Shown here: positions 21,023 through 33,159 of the stretch, piece by piece
Position numbering within the stretch: position 1 is the first letter of the stretch
Layout: every line of letters starts with the position of its first letter
Assembly (NCBI RefSeq): GCF_905171765.1
Contig: NC_053391.1
Location: forward strand, 193,202,559 to 193,266,558
Length of the DNA stretch: 64,000 nucleotides
Source: Bufo bufo
Taxonomy: Eukaryota; Chordata; Amphibia; Anura; Bufonidae
Direction of reading: 5' to 3'
Translations under genes and position numbers: made by a program
The notes under the pieces: generated by a model
Databases searched by the model: none
What the model was told of the DNA's origin: nothing
What the model saw: only the letters and a program-made list of their open reading frames with translations

Positions 21023-21358
21023 AGGGATTCTGTCACCTCCCCTAACCCAAAATCGGATTTTAAAGCAGTCATGCATCACAGCTTACCTTGAATCGGCTGT
21101 GCTCTTCTATCTTGTAATCTGTCCAGTAGTTTATGAGAAAAACAACTTTTTTGATTATGCTAATTAGCCCTGAAGGTGCCCAGAGGGGCGTTTTATTCCC
21201 CTTAGTGTGCCCAGTAACGCCCCTCTTACAGTGCCTAGAACGCCTTCCTTCCGACTGCCTAACCGCCCACAGCCTCTCATCCCTCTCCTCCCCCTCGCTC
21301 ACGGCTGAACGAACTCTCTCGCGCAGGCGCAGTATGAAATATATGAAATTTTTTTCCC
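21023..21358. mobile_element. TTAA-family MITE truncating the Helitron
   Basis: Begins TTAA|AGGGATTCTGTCACCTCC, matching the ends at 7298 and 59549. The right end is probably ...TTTTTCCCT|TTAG near 21358 and is degenerate. The interior has CCAGAGGGGCGTTTTATTCC and its inverted counterpart CAGTAACGCCCCTCTTACAG. Confidence 0.65.
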
Positions 21359-21426
21359 TTTAGGGAATGTCACATGAAAATGAAAAAATACCAAGAGCTA
21401 CAGCATGCTGCGGTTTGGAAAAGAGG

Positions 21427-21745
21427 TAAGGCCTCATGCACACGAACATATATTCTTTCCGTATCCATAAAAAAAAAATTGCAGACCGTATGCGGAACTA
21501 TTCATTTCAATGGGTCTGCAAAAAAAACGGAAGTTACTCCGCGTGCATTCCATTTCCGTATTTCCGTTCCGCAAAAAAATAGAACATGTCCTATTATTGT
21601 CCGCATTATGGACAAGGATAAGATTGTTTTATTAGGAGCCAGATGTTCCGTTCCGCAAAATACGGAATGCACACGGACGTCATCCGGATTTTTTGCAGAG
21701 CTGTTTTTTGCGGACCGCAAAATACATATGGTCGTGTCCAAGAAA
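21427..21745. repeat. Harbinger-like foldback remnant
   Basis: Opens TAA|GGCCTCATGCACACGAACA and closes near ATATGGTCGTGTCCAAG, the degenerate mirror image. Internal CATTTCAATGGGTCTGC and TAGAACATGTCCTAT words are shared with copies at 45431, 46976, 48538 and 49664. Confidence 0.65.
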
Positions 21746-22510
21746 AACAAAAACCACTACTACTTAAACACCAGTACCAAAAAAGCACTCGTGTGTCCTG
21801 CATTTCATAATTCCCATAGACCTTTATCTAACATCTGGAGCTGGTGCTTCTAACACACACACACAAAAAATAAAAAAATAACACAGCAAAAAACACTGGT
21901 GCAATAGTGGAAAAGTGCAGAAAAACACCACTAAAACCTAAGCAAAAAAACTAAGAAAACCGGATCTTTATTAATTTTGAGCATCAGTTTGTGTCAGTTC
22001 TGCAGGACTTTTTCTACCGCCAAAAATAACTGATCTCTGATGGAACTGATGCAAACTAAACATAAATGATGCTCAACAAAGACGGATCAGGTATTTTAAC
22101 TGCAAATTGATGCTAACTGAGCATAAGGCTGGATTCACATCCCATTTTCCATTCTTCTGATCCATCAGAAGAACAGGAAAAAAAACGAATCCTGTATTTA
22201 AAGCACCTGTTATGCACATTTTACATCCGTCTTTTTTAGATTGAAAAAAAGTCCTATAGTTAATGCAGTTGAAAAAAAGACCTAAGTCCATCAAGTCCTG
22301 CATTCAGCATTTTGTTTGTTCATCGGCGGTGCATTTACACAGCCAGATCATCTCTAATCAGCGTTACTATGAACGATCATTAGTGAATGGCTTCGCATCT
22401 GTGATGCATTGTGCACATAGTCAGTGTCCGTATATTGTGGACCCGCTGTTTGCGGGCTGCAATACGGGCACGGCCGGACAACGGCTGTGTGTATGAGGCC
22501 AAAGAAAGAG
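21746..22510. repeat. Decayed MITE-like sequence
   Basis: 21770-21855 is an inverted relative of 23225-23300 (shared CATAGACCTT / AAGGTCTATGGGAA blocks). 22127-22501 begins TAA|GGCTGGATTCACATCCCA and ends near GTGTGTATGAGGCC, resembling the Harbinger-like foldbacks. A short CA run is at 21855. Boundaries are uncertain. Confidence 0.4.
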
Positions 22511-23070
22511 AATCATCTCACTAGTGTTCTCACTCAGCCAGCCAGAGTCATACTTTGTATTGATGAGAGGTAAGTACTCTGAAACACCAGTTTGCTGTTG
22601 AATATATATGGCTTTTCTATTTTCCATTGTCTTGTTCCAAAGCTTGTTGAAAAATCGAAATGTTACTCATAGGGAGCTACATCCAGTAGGTGGCAGCATG
22701 AAGACAGTTCTCTTTCTCTTGAGATACCTCTTTGTATATTATTTTCCCATGGGGCACTTCCACTAAGCCACCTTACTAAACTGGTCTCCATAAAGAAAGC
22801 CAGTACCTCTCCTAAAATATGCCTTATCTGTCATGATTTTGCTGTGGACTTGCTGCTGTTTTTCTTTCTATCAAAGTTAATACTTGAAGGGTGCCCTTTA
22901 GGACCCTAATCTATAAGCCTGAACATAGAGCAGCTCCAAAGAGTGTGTCTCATTCTGGTGGACCCAGCGTGGACAGCCCATTGATATAAATAGACACCGT
23001 GTGATTCTTAATTTTCTTAGTGGTGGCACCGCAGGGAAATTTAAGAATTTCAGGCAGGTTCTTCCACACT
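22511..23070. other. No gene recognised
   Basis: Apparently unique DNA, no supported gene or repeat. Confidence 0.5.
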
Positions 23071-23510
23071 ACACCTTTAGGACACATGCACACAACCATT
23101 GTCGGACAGAAAAAAGCCCATATTGGGGCCACAAACAGCGGGTTTTGCACCGGATCAATTGAATGGGTCCCCTTAGGGTGGGTTCACACACAGATTTTTT
23201 GCTTCTCCAGTTTGTGTTTTATGCAGTAAAAACACCAGTTCCAGATGTTAGCTGAAGGTCTATGGGAAATCTGAAACGCAGGACACGCAGCTTTTTTGCT
23301 ACTGGTATTTTTGCTGACTAGGTGAGATTTTTTGGGTTTCTGGCATTTGTTTATAAAAGCAGCACGTCGAAACTCTGCTGTTTTGACATCTGCTTTGCTA
23401 TAGAGAATTAAATGGTGTTCACAGTGTCCACTAAAATAAAAAATGCTATAAAAACCGCATAGTGGGCAGCTGCCTTTAAGGCCAGGATACACACTGAGGT
23501 AGTGATGCAC
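23071..23510. repeat. Remnants of foldback MITEs
   Basis: GACACATGCACACAACCATT, GAATGGGTCC and, at 23174, TTA|GGGTGGGTTCACACACAG are end-like motifs of the Harbinger-like group. The second half is an inverted relative of 21770-21855. Confidence 0.4.
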
Positions 23511-26420
23511 AAAATTTTGTTCCTTAATTTTTGGTTGAAATAAAAATAGGAAGAAAACATAAAAAAAGAAGGAAAATCAAATGTGCAAGCCCAAATTCAT
23601 CCTGTGATCTTCACTGGAGCAGTGGAAGTAGCACATTTGTGTCAAAGTGAGTAAGCCAGGTGTGGAACTGATGTCACTGTGTCAAAACACACATGCCGCT
23701 CTCCGTCTCTGCTTAACATGATAATTAGCAGCTTTATAAGAAAGCCCTTATCAGATGGAAAGTATGTCTGAAAAAGGCCTCTATTTGCCTCCAGCATGAC
23801 TTGGATTCGCAAGCCATTCTCCTCTCGCCACACTCTCTGCTCTATGATGTCAGCAGCTGACTGGAATAATCTTTGATTCAGCGGGGAACAATGCATTATT
23901 CAACATGCTATGAAAACAGAACTAACTACGCTTTGTCATCTGTTAATTGCCGGCCTCTTCCAAGCATTGGCAATTACGTTTTTGGTGGAGGCTACACCAA
24001 GCTCATTGTTCATCTTCTCTACAGATGTTCAGCCCTAAAAAAATAGATTTAAGAATTGGCGAAGGGAGGGGAATTAATGTGCTTCTTTTTCGAGATAATA
24101 GCATATTGTTCTACTAGTTCAGGAAGAGGAATCCAATATCCTGTGCCAATATAAAGTATTCCTCGGCAGTAGCTTGGGGGTAGGTTACACCCTTCATATC
24201 TATGTCTACTGTATTAATTTCAGTTACTGTAGGTTGCAGAACAAGGCTGCTAGAAACCATATGTGAAAATTTACATAAACGACATGCAATGTAATGAGTG
24301 TGAATATTGTTGGGAATATTTCCGCATTGTGTAGATGAGATTTTTAAAATCTTATCCACTTTGCTGCTACTGTAAATGCTGCTAATTTTTAGCTTGCAGT
24401 TCTGCATGAGACTCCACAGCATTTACAATACATGCGAAAGGGTTGCAAAAATTCCAGTCTTTTCATCCGCAAGAGTATTAATGATGTGCCGTTCATGCAC
24501 ACATCACCGCTGTGGTCATTAATTGGTCGACACCGGTCACGTGCATGTAGATGGCATTTGGGGGTACTATCTCTCCTTGCGGAGAGCGCCTTAATCGGCA
24601 TGAGGAGACTTATAGGCCATTCATGCTCCTCTGGAATTCTGGGAAGAAAGGGATGAGCTCTTAACAAGCTCTGCCTCTAATACTACGAGATGTAAGGCAG
24701 CTATCCGATTCTGGTTTGGCTGGAACTGGGATGCTCTGACAAGATGAGTGTTTTTTTTTTCTCTTCATTTTACACTCGGTCCAGTCCCCTTATTAATTTC
24801 TGTCCTTTTTTGCTCACCCCCTCACTAGCCAGTTTTTGCCTTCTTGTATTCCAAATGCTTGAACGTTTGTGTTTTTAGGGCTGCTTAAGGCTGGTGTCTC
24901 ACATAGGTTGTTTCTGGAGTTTTTTTGCTGCATTTTTAAAGCAAAAAAGCACCTCCTCAAAATTTTGCATGGACGTCCATATGGCCTCAGTGGTGATGTG
25001 GCAGTCACGTGCCACAAGGGGTTAATTGCCATGCAATCCAAAACATTGTCCCGTGTCAAAGGTCAGCATAGAGGTTACACCTAGGACAGCTAGTTGTAGC
25101 ACATCTGTGTTGATAAAGTTGTCCAAGAGGACCCCGTGGAGAAAGCACACCTCAAGCAGAGAAAACACCTCAAGTGGTGTGAGTGACGATTTCAAATTGG
25201 CACACCACCTGGACCTGTGGGAAAGCTGAGGATGAGGGTAAGTCACATCTGCATGAGGAACACATGTGGCCTGTGGTTACCCCTGTGTAGAGTATGAGCC
25301 ATGTGGAGAAAAGATGAATGTTGGGACCCTACTTATATCAGGTCCGCAACAGAGAGATAACTCCATCTCTCTAAGTCCCCCGTCTTATGGAGCTGTGTGT
25401 CAGCCTCATTCCTCCTTCTGCTCTGAGGGTGTCACCAGACACAACAAACCCTTTGGGCAAAAACAAAGTCCCCATTAACAACTCCCCGTATTGGTGATGT
25501 CACTGTTACAGTTTGTGGCCACTAGGAGCCCCCCTGTCCTAGATACGGCTCCTATATATAATTCAAGAACAATTGCCATCATATTTTTCAAATAAATTAA
25601 ATGAACATTTCACAACCACTTAACCATTTCCATCATAGACAGTCCATCCTGTAAGGAGAATGTGCAAACATTTTAACCTTCTAGCAGTGCTTCAGACAAT
25701 TACAAAAACTTTAGGTGGGTGCTTCCACCTTCTTTACACATGGCCTAGATAGACCAAGCAGCATAGCCATCTTCATCAGCACCACTAGAGGGAGACTCCA
25801 AGGCACAGTTGGCGATGCCCATTGAGTTTAGTGCAGGTTCAGAGGAGCAAGTAAGCCTGTTGCCACTAGAAGAGACTTTAAGACCTCTAAGCCCATTGCC
25901 TCTAAAGAGACAATTTGTAACTAACAGGCATGCTTTATATAAAGACACTCTTGCAACCACTAAGCCTGTTGCATCCTCTTATTTTACCCATTAAGCCAGC
26001 TGCCTCTTATAAGAGTGTTGTAAGCGCTGGATTGTTGCCCCACATGAGTTCAGTAAAAATCGCTGTTCTAAGTTATCACTGTGTTCGCCTTATTCCTTCC
26101 TCCATCCTTGAGTGGGAAGCTAGACCCCCTTACATACTCCCAAACCATAATCAAACCTCCACTGTAATACATAGTAGGTTTGAGTACATACATTCCTGTA
26201 TGGTACGTCTGAAACCAAGCATACCTTAAGCGATCCATTAAAAAGGACATCCTCCCAACTGAGACTCGGTTACCTCAACCCACCTGTCTGGTGTTTTTTT
26301 TAAATAGTCCTTAACAATGGTTTGTTCACAGATACTACACTTTGTAGCCTGAAACATACAGGCAAAACTCACGTACATTAAATATTTTTAAGTATCACTG
26401 GCATAAGCAAAATTTTCTCA
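23511..26420. other. Apparently unique DNA, no gene recognised
   Basis: No transposon ends or coding motif recognised. The stretch 23690-24030 and 24380-24720 read like non-repetitive, evenly composed sequence and are candidates for conserved noncoding DNA. The part from 25030 to 25560 has a retroelement-leader feel but no diagnostic motif. Confidence 0.45.
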
Positions 26421-26429
26421 TTATAAACA

Positions 26430-26746
26430 GTAAAAATATCAAACGTTTGGACACACATTCCTCAGAGCAGCCAACCTTTGCCTTGGCACGTTTTTTGCAT
26501 TCTCTCAACCAACTTCATAAGGTAGCCACCAGGGATGCTTTTCTAACAAGAAAGCACATTGAAAGAAATCACATTTATGATGAACATTTGTTGACTGCTT
26601 TTCCTTCACTCTTTGATTCCTGGGTTTAGGTCAGGGGACTGTAGGGGCCAGACCATCACTCCATTTTTGTCTAGTAGTTTTGGTAGAGCTGGGATGTGTG
26701 TTTTGGGTCATTGTCAATTTGAAAAAGAAATAATGGTCCAACTAAG
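26430..26746 (-). pseudogene. Tc1 transposase, C-terminal half
   Basis: Minus strand. Directly next to the hAT-type target duplication the frame reads LVGPLFLFQIDNDPKHTS. DNDPKHT is the second catalytic-Asp block of Tc1/mariner DDE transposases. Further on GVMVWPLQSPDLNP is visible just before the usual catalytic Glu, then a deletion or shift, then SIPGGYLMKLVERM and a lysine-rich tail near the C-terminus. It joins in frame to 32536-33050 once the 5.8-kb insert is ignored. Several shifts make it inactive. Confidence 0.85.
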
Positions 26747-27179
26747 CAGTGGTGTAGCATGTGGGGAGGGGGGTGGGTGGGCCGTTGCCCTGGGCGAAAA
26801 TTTTTAGGGGCGCACGGCCAATTAGGCAAAGTGAGGCGATCGCCCCAGGCGGCAAAGCCCTGCTCACAAGTGGGGGGCGGCGGCAGGGCACAGGGAGATT
26901 TTGTAAGCGCTCACACCCATAGTCATCTGTATCGCCGACCTCAGGACAGCGATACAGATGGCTGTGTTGCGGCGGGGCAGGGGAGGGAGAGATGTCTCCC
27001 TTCCCTGTTCCTTTGAGAGGCTGCAGGCACGAGGCCTGCAGCCTATCAGAGGCCGGTTCAGGCGGCGCGATGACGTCATCACGCCGTCTTAGCTGTACAG
27101 CGCGGGACACAGGCCGGATGAGGCCTGCATCGCATCGCTGCCATGGAGGCAAGTATAAGTGTTTATTTTTTTATATGGT

Positions 27180-27990
27180 ACAATACTGGCTACTGGCACA
27201 TGATTGGGGGGCATCTATGGGGGCACATCTTACTGGCACATTATTGGGGGCACTGTGGGGGCATCTATGGGGGCACTTCTTACTGGCACATTATTGGGGC
27301 CACTTTTTACTGGCACATTATTGGGTGGCACTATGGGGGACTTCTTACTGGCACATTATTGGGGGCATCTACTGAGGCCACAAAGAAGGAGTAGTTTATA
27401 TGGGGGCTCTCTATAGGGGCATTTTATACTGGGGCACATTATGGTGGGTACTATGGGGAAGGGGAGAGAGGAGTACTATGGGGTCATCTACGGGGGCCCT
27501 AAGAAGGGGTATTTTTACTTGCAAATTATGGAGGAACTCAGGGCCTCTACTGGGGCACTATATATGGGGCATTTTATACTGGTACATTATGGGGGGCACT
27601 AGGAGGAAGGGGGAGAGGAGCACTATGGGGGCATTTACTGGGGGCACTGTATAGGGGTATTTATACTGGCACATTATGGGGGCACTATGGGGACATTAGT
27701 TCAACTGGGGGCATTAAAAGGGGGTATTTTTTGTACGGTCACATTATAAGGAGAATTATTACTACTGGGGGGCATTATGGTGGGCTTTATTACTACTGGA
27801 GGTCTAGGGGGAACATGATTACTAGTATGGGAACTATGAGAGCATTATTACTTCTGGGGTAAAGTGGGGACATGTTGGGGGCACTGTAGGAGCACTATTA
27901 GTACCATGTGTGCTCTAGCAGAGAATTATTCCTATTGGTGGCACTTTTGGGAGCACTATTACTGTGGGGGCAGGCTGGCACAGTCTCAGT
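27180..27990. repeat. G-rich minisatellite
   Basis: Irregular repeats of TGGCACATTATGGGGGCACT, with variants carrying CATCTA(C/T)(T/G)GGGG. The same words on the opposite strand fill the arrays at 51.3-52.1 and 54.0-55.5 kb. Open frames through it are artefacts of the repeat. Confidence 0.85.
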
Positions 27991-28164
27991 TCACTACAAT
28001 TATTTTTGGGTGACGTTATGTTTACACTGTTAGTGTCAGGGGCACTATTTGCTGGGCGCAGTTATTTTAGAGCACTGTGTGCCAATAATTATTAAAGGGC
28101 ACTATCTGCATGGTACTACTATTAACAGGGGGTTTATCTGTTTCAGCAGTTTAACCTCTTCAGG

Positions 28165-28235
28165 ACACATGACGTACCGGTACGTCATGATGTCCTGGTA
28201 CTTAAGGACACATGACGTACCGGTACGTCACGTGT
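28165..28235. repeat. Duplicated perfect palindrome TGACGTACCGGTACGTCA
   Basis: An 18-bp perfect palindrome occurs twice, about 40 bp apart, each preceded by AGGACACA, directly inside the left end of the TTAA element. The position would suit a transposase-binding subterminal repeat. That role is inference. Confidence 0.8.
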
Positions 28236-28734
28236 TGTTCCGATCACTGCCGCCCAGCCGGCTGTGATCGGAACAAGGTGCCTGCTCGGCTAAAGGTGCT
28301 GCTCGTCTAAATGCGCGGGGAGGGGGGGGGGGTCCCGTGACCCCCTCATGTTGGCGATCGCAACAAACCGCAGGTCAATTCAGACCTGCGGTTTGCTGCG
28401 CTTTCAGCAGTTTCTGATCCCCGCGGTCCCTGAAGATTCCCATGGCAAGGTTCCCATGGCAACAGGATGCCTTCTCAGGCATCCTGCTGTCCATGGTGCT
28501 GAACAGATCTGTGCTAAAGGCATAGATCTGTTCAGACAAAGTGTAAGTAAAATACAGTACAGTACACTATATATTGTACTGTACTGTATTATACAGACAT
28601 CAGACCCACTGGGTCTTCAAGAACCAAGTGGGTCTGGGTAAAAAAAAAAAGTTAAAAAAAAGTTAAAAAAAAGTAAAAATCAAAAAACACATTTATCACT
28701 GATTAAAAATGAAAAAAATAAAATTCCCTACACA

Positions 28735-29568
28735 TGTTTGGTATCGCCGCGTCTGTAACGACCTGATCTATTAAGCGGTCATGTTACTTTACCCGAACGG
28801 TGAACGCCATAAAAATAAAAAATAAAAAACTATGATGAAATTGAAATTTTGCCCACCTTACTTCCCAAAAAAGGTAATAAAAGTGATCAAAAAAGTCGCA
28901 TGTACGCCAAAATTGTAACAATCAAACCGTCATCTCACCCTGCAAAAATCATACCCTACCCAAGATAATCACCCAAAAACTATGGCTCTTAGACTATGGA
29001 AACACTAAAACATGATTTATTTATTTTTTTTAAATGAAATCATTGTGTAAACTTACATAAAAAAAAAGTATACATATTAGGTATCGCCGCGTCCGTATCG
29101 ACCGGCTCTAAAAAAATATCACATGACCTAACCCCTCAGGTGACCACCGTAAAAAAATAAAAATTAAAACGGTGTAAAAAAAGCCATTTTTTGTCATCTT
29201 ACGTCACAAAAAATGTAATAGCAAGCGATCAAAAAGTCATATGCACCCCAAAATAGTGCCAATAAAATCGTCATCTCATCCCGCAAAAAATGAGACCCTA
29301 CTTAAGATAATCGCCCAAAAACTGAAAAAACTATAGCTCTTAGACTATGGAGACACTAAAACTTTTTTTTGTTTTAAAAATGAAATCATTGTCTAAAACT
29401 TACATAAATAAAAAAAATTGTATACATATTAGGTATCGCCGCGTCCATGACAACCTGCTCTATAAAATTACCACATGATCTAACCTGTCAGATGAATGTT
29501 GTAAATAACAAAAAAAAAAAACGCTGCCAAAAAACTATTTCTTGTTACCTTGCCGCACAAAAAGTGTA
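28735..29568. repeat. About 345-bp internal tandem repeats, set A
   Basis: GGTATCGCCGCGTC recurs near 28741, 29080 and 29433. Each is followed by CTCTATAAAA-like, AAAAAGTCATATG-like and TCATCTCATCCCGCAAAAAA-like words. The same unit occurs in the Helitron at 35.96-36.78 kb. Confidence 0.85.
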
Positions 29569-29576
29569 ATATAGAG

Positions 29577-30717
29577 TAGGGATCGACCGATTATCGGTTT
29601 TACCGATATTATCGGCCGATATTCTGTATTTTGACCGTTATCGGTATCGGCATCTATTTTGCCGATATTCCGATAACGTATTGGGAACACAGATCGAGCT
29701 GCTCTCAGCGCTCTCAGTGTTCCCTCAGCAGCACAGGGGAGAAGGAAGCAGTGTCTCCCTCCCCCCTGTGCAGCTGCTGCCGCCAATGAAAGGAAGGAGG
29801 GCAAGAGAAGGGGAGGGGCTATGGCCACTGCGCCACCAATGAAGAGAAATCTCTCATTCATTCAAATTGAACAGGAGGCAGGAGCTGGCTGCAGAATCAC
29901 ATAGCCGGCTCCCGACCTCTATGAGCAATAGCTGCGATCTGCGGTAGTTAACCCCTCAGGTGCCGTGGATCACAGCTACCGCTCATATAGGTCGGGAACC
30001 GGCTATGTGATTCTGCAGCCAGCTCCCGCCTCCTGTATATAAATTAACTTGAGATTTCTCTTCATTGGTGGCGCAGTGCGCCCCCAAGTAATAATCATTG
30101 GTGGCGCAGTGCTCCCCCCCAAGCCCCCCAGTATTAATCATTGGTGGTGCAGTGCGCCCCCCACCCCCACCCCAGTATTAAAAACATTGGTGGCGCAGTG
30201 CACAGCCCCCCCAGTATTAATCATTGGTGGCAGTGGCCACAGGATCTCCTCTCCCCTGCTCCTCCGATCGGAGCCCCAGCAGTGTAATCCTGGGGCTCCG
30301 ATCGGTTACCATGGCAGCCAGGACGCTATTGAAGCCCTGGCTGCCATGGTAAGCTCCATGCTGCTGTGTACACAAAGCACAGAGCAGCAGGGACAGTGTA
30401 AGCTCCTATTCACCCTGATAGAGCTCTATCAGGGTGAATAGGACAAGGGTTCTAGTCCCTAAGGGGGCTAAAATTTAGTTAAAAAAAAACAAAAGAAAAA
30501 CACCAAAATATTAAGTATAAATGAAAAAGAAAGATTTACAAAAAAAAAAAACCTACACGTAACAATAAACATAAATTTTCAGCAGATTTGTGTAGGAATT
30601 ATTTTTTTCTTCAAAAATGAAAATTCCCAGAATATCGGTATACATTATCGGCTATCGGCCTGAAAGTTCACAAATTATCGGTATCGCCCCTAAAAAATCA
30701 ATATCGGTCTATCCCTA
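29577..30717. mobile_element. hAT MITE, 1.14 kb, innermost of the nest
   Basis: Left end TAGGGATCGACCGATTATCG, right end ATCGGTCTATCCCTA (complement TAGGGATAGACCGAT). Flanks ATATAGAG (29569-29576) and ATATAGGG (30718-30725) are an 8-bp duplication with one mismatch. The ends are rich in ATCGG/CCGAT words. The interior holds a minisatellite, and a nested GGAGCCCCAG...CTGGGGCTCCGATCGGTTACC hairpin shared with other MITEs. Confidence 0.9.
30060..30235. repeat. Minisatellite of about 35-45 bp
   Basis: CATTGGTGGCGCAGTGCGCC followed by C-rich spacers and AGTATTAAT, about five units. The CATTGGTGGC core recurs near 40.45-40.73, 41.05-41.27, 52.54 and 52.63 kb in other elements. Confidence 0.8.
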
Positions 30718-30774
30718 ATATAGGGCAACCAAAAATCATATGTACCCTAAACTAGTACCAACAAAACTGCCACC

Positions 30775-31660
30775 CTATCCCGTAGTTTCTAAAATGGGGT
30801 CACTTTTTTGGAGTTTCTACTCTAGGGGTGCATCAGGGGGGCTTCAAATGGGACATGGTGTCAAAAAAAACAGTCCAGCAAAATCTGCCTTCCAAAAACT
30901 GTATGGCATTCCTTTCCATCTGTGCCCTGCCGTGTGCCCGTACAGCAGTTTACGACCACATATGGGGTGTTTCTGTAAACTACAGAATCAGGGCCATAAA
31001 TAATGAGTTTTGTTTGGCTGTTAACCCTTGCTTTGTAACTGGAAAAAAAATATTAAAATGGAAAATCTGCCACAAAAAGTGAAATGTTTAAATTGTATCT
31101 CTATTTTCCATAAAATCTTGTGCAACACCTAAAGGGTTAACAAAGTTTGTAAAATCAGTTTTGAATACCTTGAGTGGTGTAGTTTCTTAGATGGGGTCAT
31201 TTTTATGGAGTTTCTACTCTAGGGGTGCATCGGGGGGCTTCAAATGGGACATGGTGTAAATAAACCAGTCCTGCAAATTCTGCTTTCCAAAAACCAAACG
31301 TTGCACCTTTCACTCTACGCCCTGCTGTGTGGCCGTTCAGTAGTTTACGGCCACATATGGGGTGTTTCTGTAAACGGCAGAGTCAGGGCAATAAAGATAC
31401 AGTCTTGTTTGGCTGTTAACCCTGGCTTTGTTAGTGGAAAAAATGGGTTAAAATGGAAAATTAGGCAAAAAATGAAATTCTCAAATTTCATCCCCATTTG
31501 CCAATAACTCTTGTGCAACACTTAAAGGGTTAACGAAGTTTGTAAAATCAGTTTTGAATACCGCAAGGGGTGTAGTTTATAGAATGGGTTCATTTTTGGG
31601 TGGTTTCTATTATGTAAGCCTCGCAAAGTGACTTCAGAGCTGTAGTGGTCCCTAAAAATT
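30775..31660. repeat. About 370-bp internal tandem repeats, set B
   Basis: ATGGGGTCA..TTTTGGAGTTTCTAC, GGGGTGCATC and CCACATATGGGGTGTTTCTG recur at about 30795 and 31190, and a third partial unit starts near 31580. These units lie right of the MITE and differ from set A. Confidence 0.8.
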
Positions 31661-32535
31661 TGGTTCTTGTAAATTTCTGAAAAATTTCAAGATTTGCTTC
31701 TAAACTTCTAAGCCTTGTAACATCCCCAAAAAATAAAATATCATTCCCAAAATAATTCAAACATGAAGTAGACATATGGGGAATGTAAAGTCATCACAAT
31801 TTTTGGGGGTATTACTATGTATTACAGAAGTAGAGAAACTGAAACTTAGAAATTTGCTAAATTTTTGGTAAATCAGGTATTTTTTATGCAAAAAAAAAGT
31901 TTTTTTGACTTAATTTTACCAGTGTCATGAAGTACAATATGTGACGAAAAAACAATCTCAGAATGGCATGGATAAGTCAAAGCATTTTAAAGTTATCACC
32001 ACTTAAAGTGACACTGGTCAGATTTGCAAAAAATGGCCTGGTCCTTAAGGTGAAATAAGGCTGTGTCCTTAAGGGGTTAATATTGGGGTTCACAGTGGCA
32101 CAGTATTGGGGGTAGTAGGATGATTTGTCCAGAAGATGGGAGGATGATGTAAAAGTAGTAAACTAATATTTTTTTGGGCAAACTGCAGAGACGAGAAATG
32201 GCTGAAAAATGGTGGCCTGGTCTGAAGGTCCGAAAGTAAAAGATGAGGAAAGAGGGAAGCAACATCTACATCAAAGAGATGTCACTGGATGTAAGAGATA
32301 TGTGGCCCCAGACTTCAGATCACACTGTGCGTGTTCTGAAATCTGGGGCCTCACACCCATCTACTACATTATCTGTACACAGAGAGTTATCACAGTGTTA
32401 TCTGTGGTGTTACATAGAACTGGAGGTGATATCCACTACATTATCTGTAAAAAGGGGCATGGACACAGGTTGGGTGGGCACAATACTTGGCTTGCCCCGG
32501 GTGCTGGCAACCCACGCTACCCCACTGCAACTAAG

Positions 32536-33050
32536 TCCAAACCAGATGTAATGGCATGATGCTGCAGAAGACTGGTAGCTATGCTGGTCTAGTGTGCCTT
32601 CAATTCTGTATAAATCACCAACAGTGTCACCAGAACATCTAAATATACATTTCAAATTTGTTCCGACTAAAAAATTGATTTCCACTGATCTGACGTTCAC
32701 TTCCTTTGTTTCTTGGCCCTAGCAAGTCTCTTCCTCATTTGTCTCCCTCAGTGGTTTTTATTGCAGAAATTCTACCATGGTTGCCTGATTCATGTAGTCT
32801 CCTCTGAATAGTTGACAATGAGATTTGTCTGCTGTTTAAACTCATTGAAGCATTCAATTGGACTCTTATTTGAGGGGCTGTTGAATTATAAAGTATATTG
32901 GAGGGAACTCTTCGTCTGCCTTTCCTGTTGCAATCCTCATTAGAACATTCAACATTCTTGCAATTTTCCATGTTGACTGGCCTTAATTTTGTAGAGTAAT
33001 GGTGGCTTATCAGTACTCTGGTGCTTATTTGAGCTGTTCTAACCATATTG
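32536..33050 (-). pseudogene. Tc1 transposase, N-terminal half
   Basis: Minus strand. The N-terminal part (32735-33046) includes STAPQIRVQLNASMSLNSRQ and ISLSTIQRRLHESGNHGR, the helix-turn-helix end of Tc1 DNA-binding domains. A frameshift leads to 32410-32700 with RSVEINF (compare WSDESKF, the first catalytic Asp block, lost or altered here) and SGDTVGDLYRIEGTLDQHSY. It stops at SGLDLV on the hAT target duplication and continues at 26746 with GPLFLF. So the host gene was a full Tc1 before the insertion. Confidence 0.85.
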
Positions 33051-33159
33051 TTGACTACGCAAACCTAAATATTGCTAGTTAGGACTCCCGAGCAAAAGAT
33101 ATTCTACAAGTTAATTTTAAGAGACACACACTTTTTATGCATATTATTCACACATTGAA

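Larger units (their letters stand above)
28151..32080. mobile_element. TTAA-flanked element, 3.9 kb
   Basis: TTAA at 28151-28154 and 32077-32080. The ends CCTCTTCAGGACACATGACG and, complemented, CCCCTTAAGGACACAGCC are inverted repeats. TTAA duplication suggests piggyBac or Kolobok superfamily. It contains two sets of internal tandem repeats of about 350 bp and no transposase frame. A 1.14-kb hAT MITE interrupts it at 29577. The surrounding hAT-like body continues on both sides. Confidence 0.85.
26747..32527 (+). mobile_element. hAT-like composite element inside a Tc1 gene
   Basis: Left end CAGTGGTGTAGCATGTGG, right end CACGCTACCCCACTG (complement CAGTGGGGTAGCGTG). The flanks are a perfect 8-bp duplication CAACTAAG (26739-26746 and 32528-32535). 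It carries a GC-rich module with TGACGTCA, a long G-rich minisatellite, and near the right end a CTGCAGAGACGAGAAATGGC...ACATCTACATCAAAG stretch also found inverted near 53.2 kb. A TTAA element of 3.9 kb sits inside, so the original hAT-like insert was about 1.85 kb. No transposase frame of its own. Confidence 0.9.

Noticed and set aside
30740..31507. Two similar 84-87-codon frames (MGHGV... type)
   Set aside because: They repeat because the 370-bp unit repeats; no domain and no longer frame connects them.
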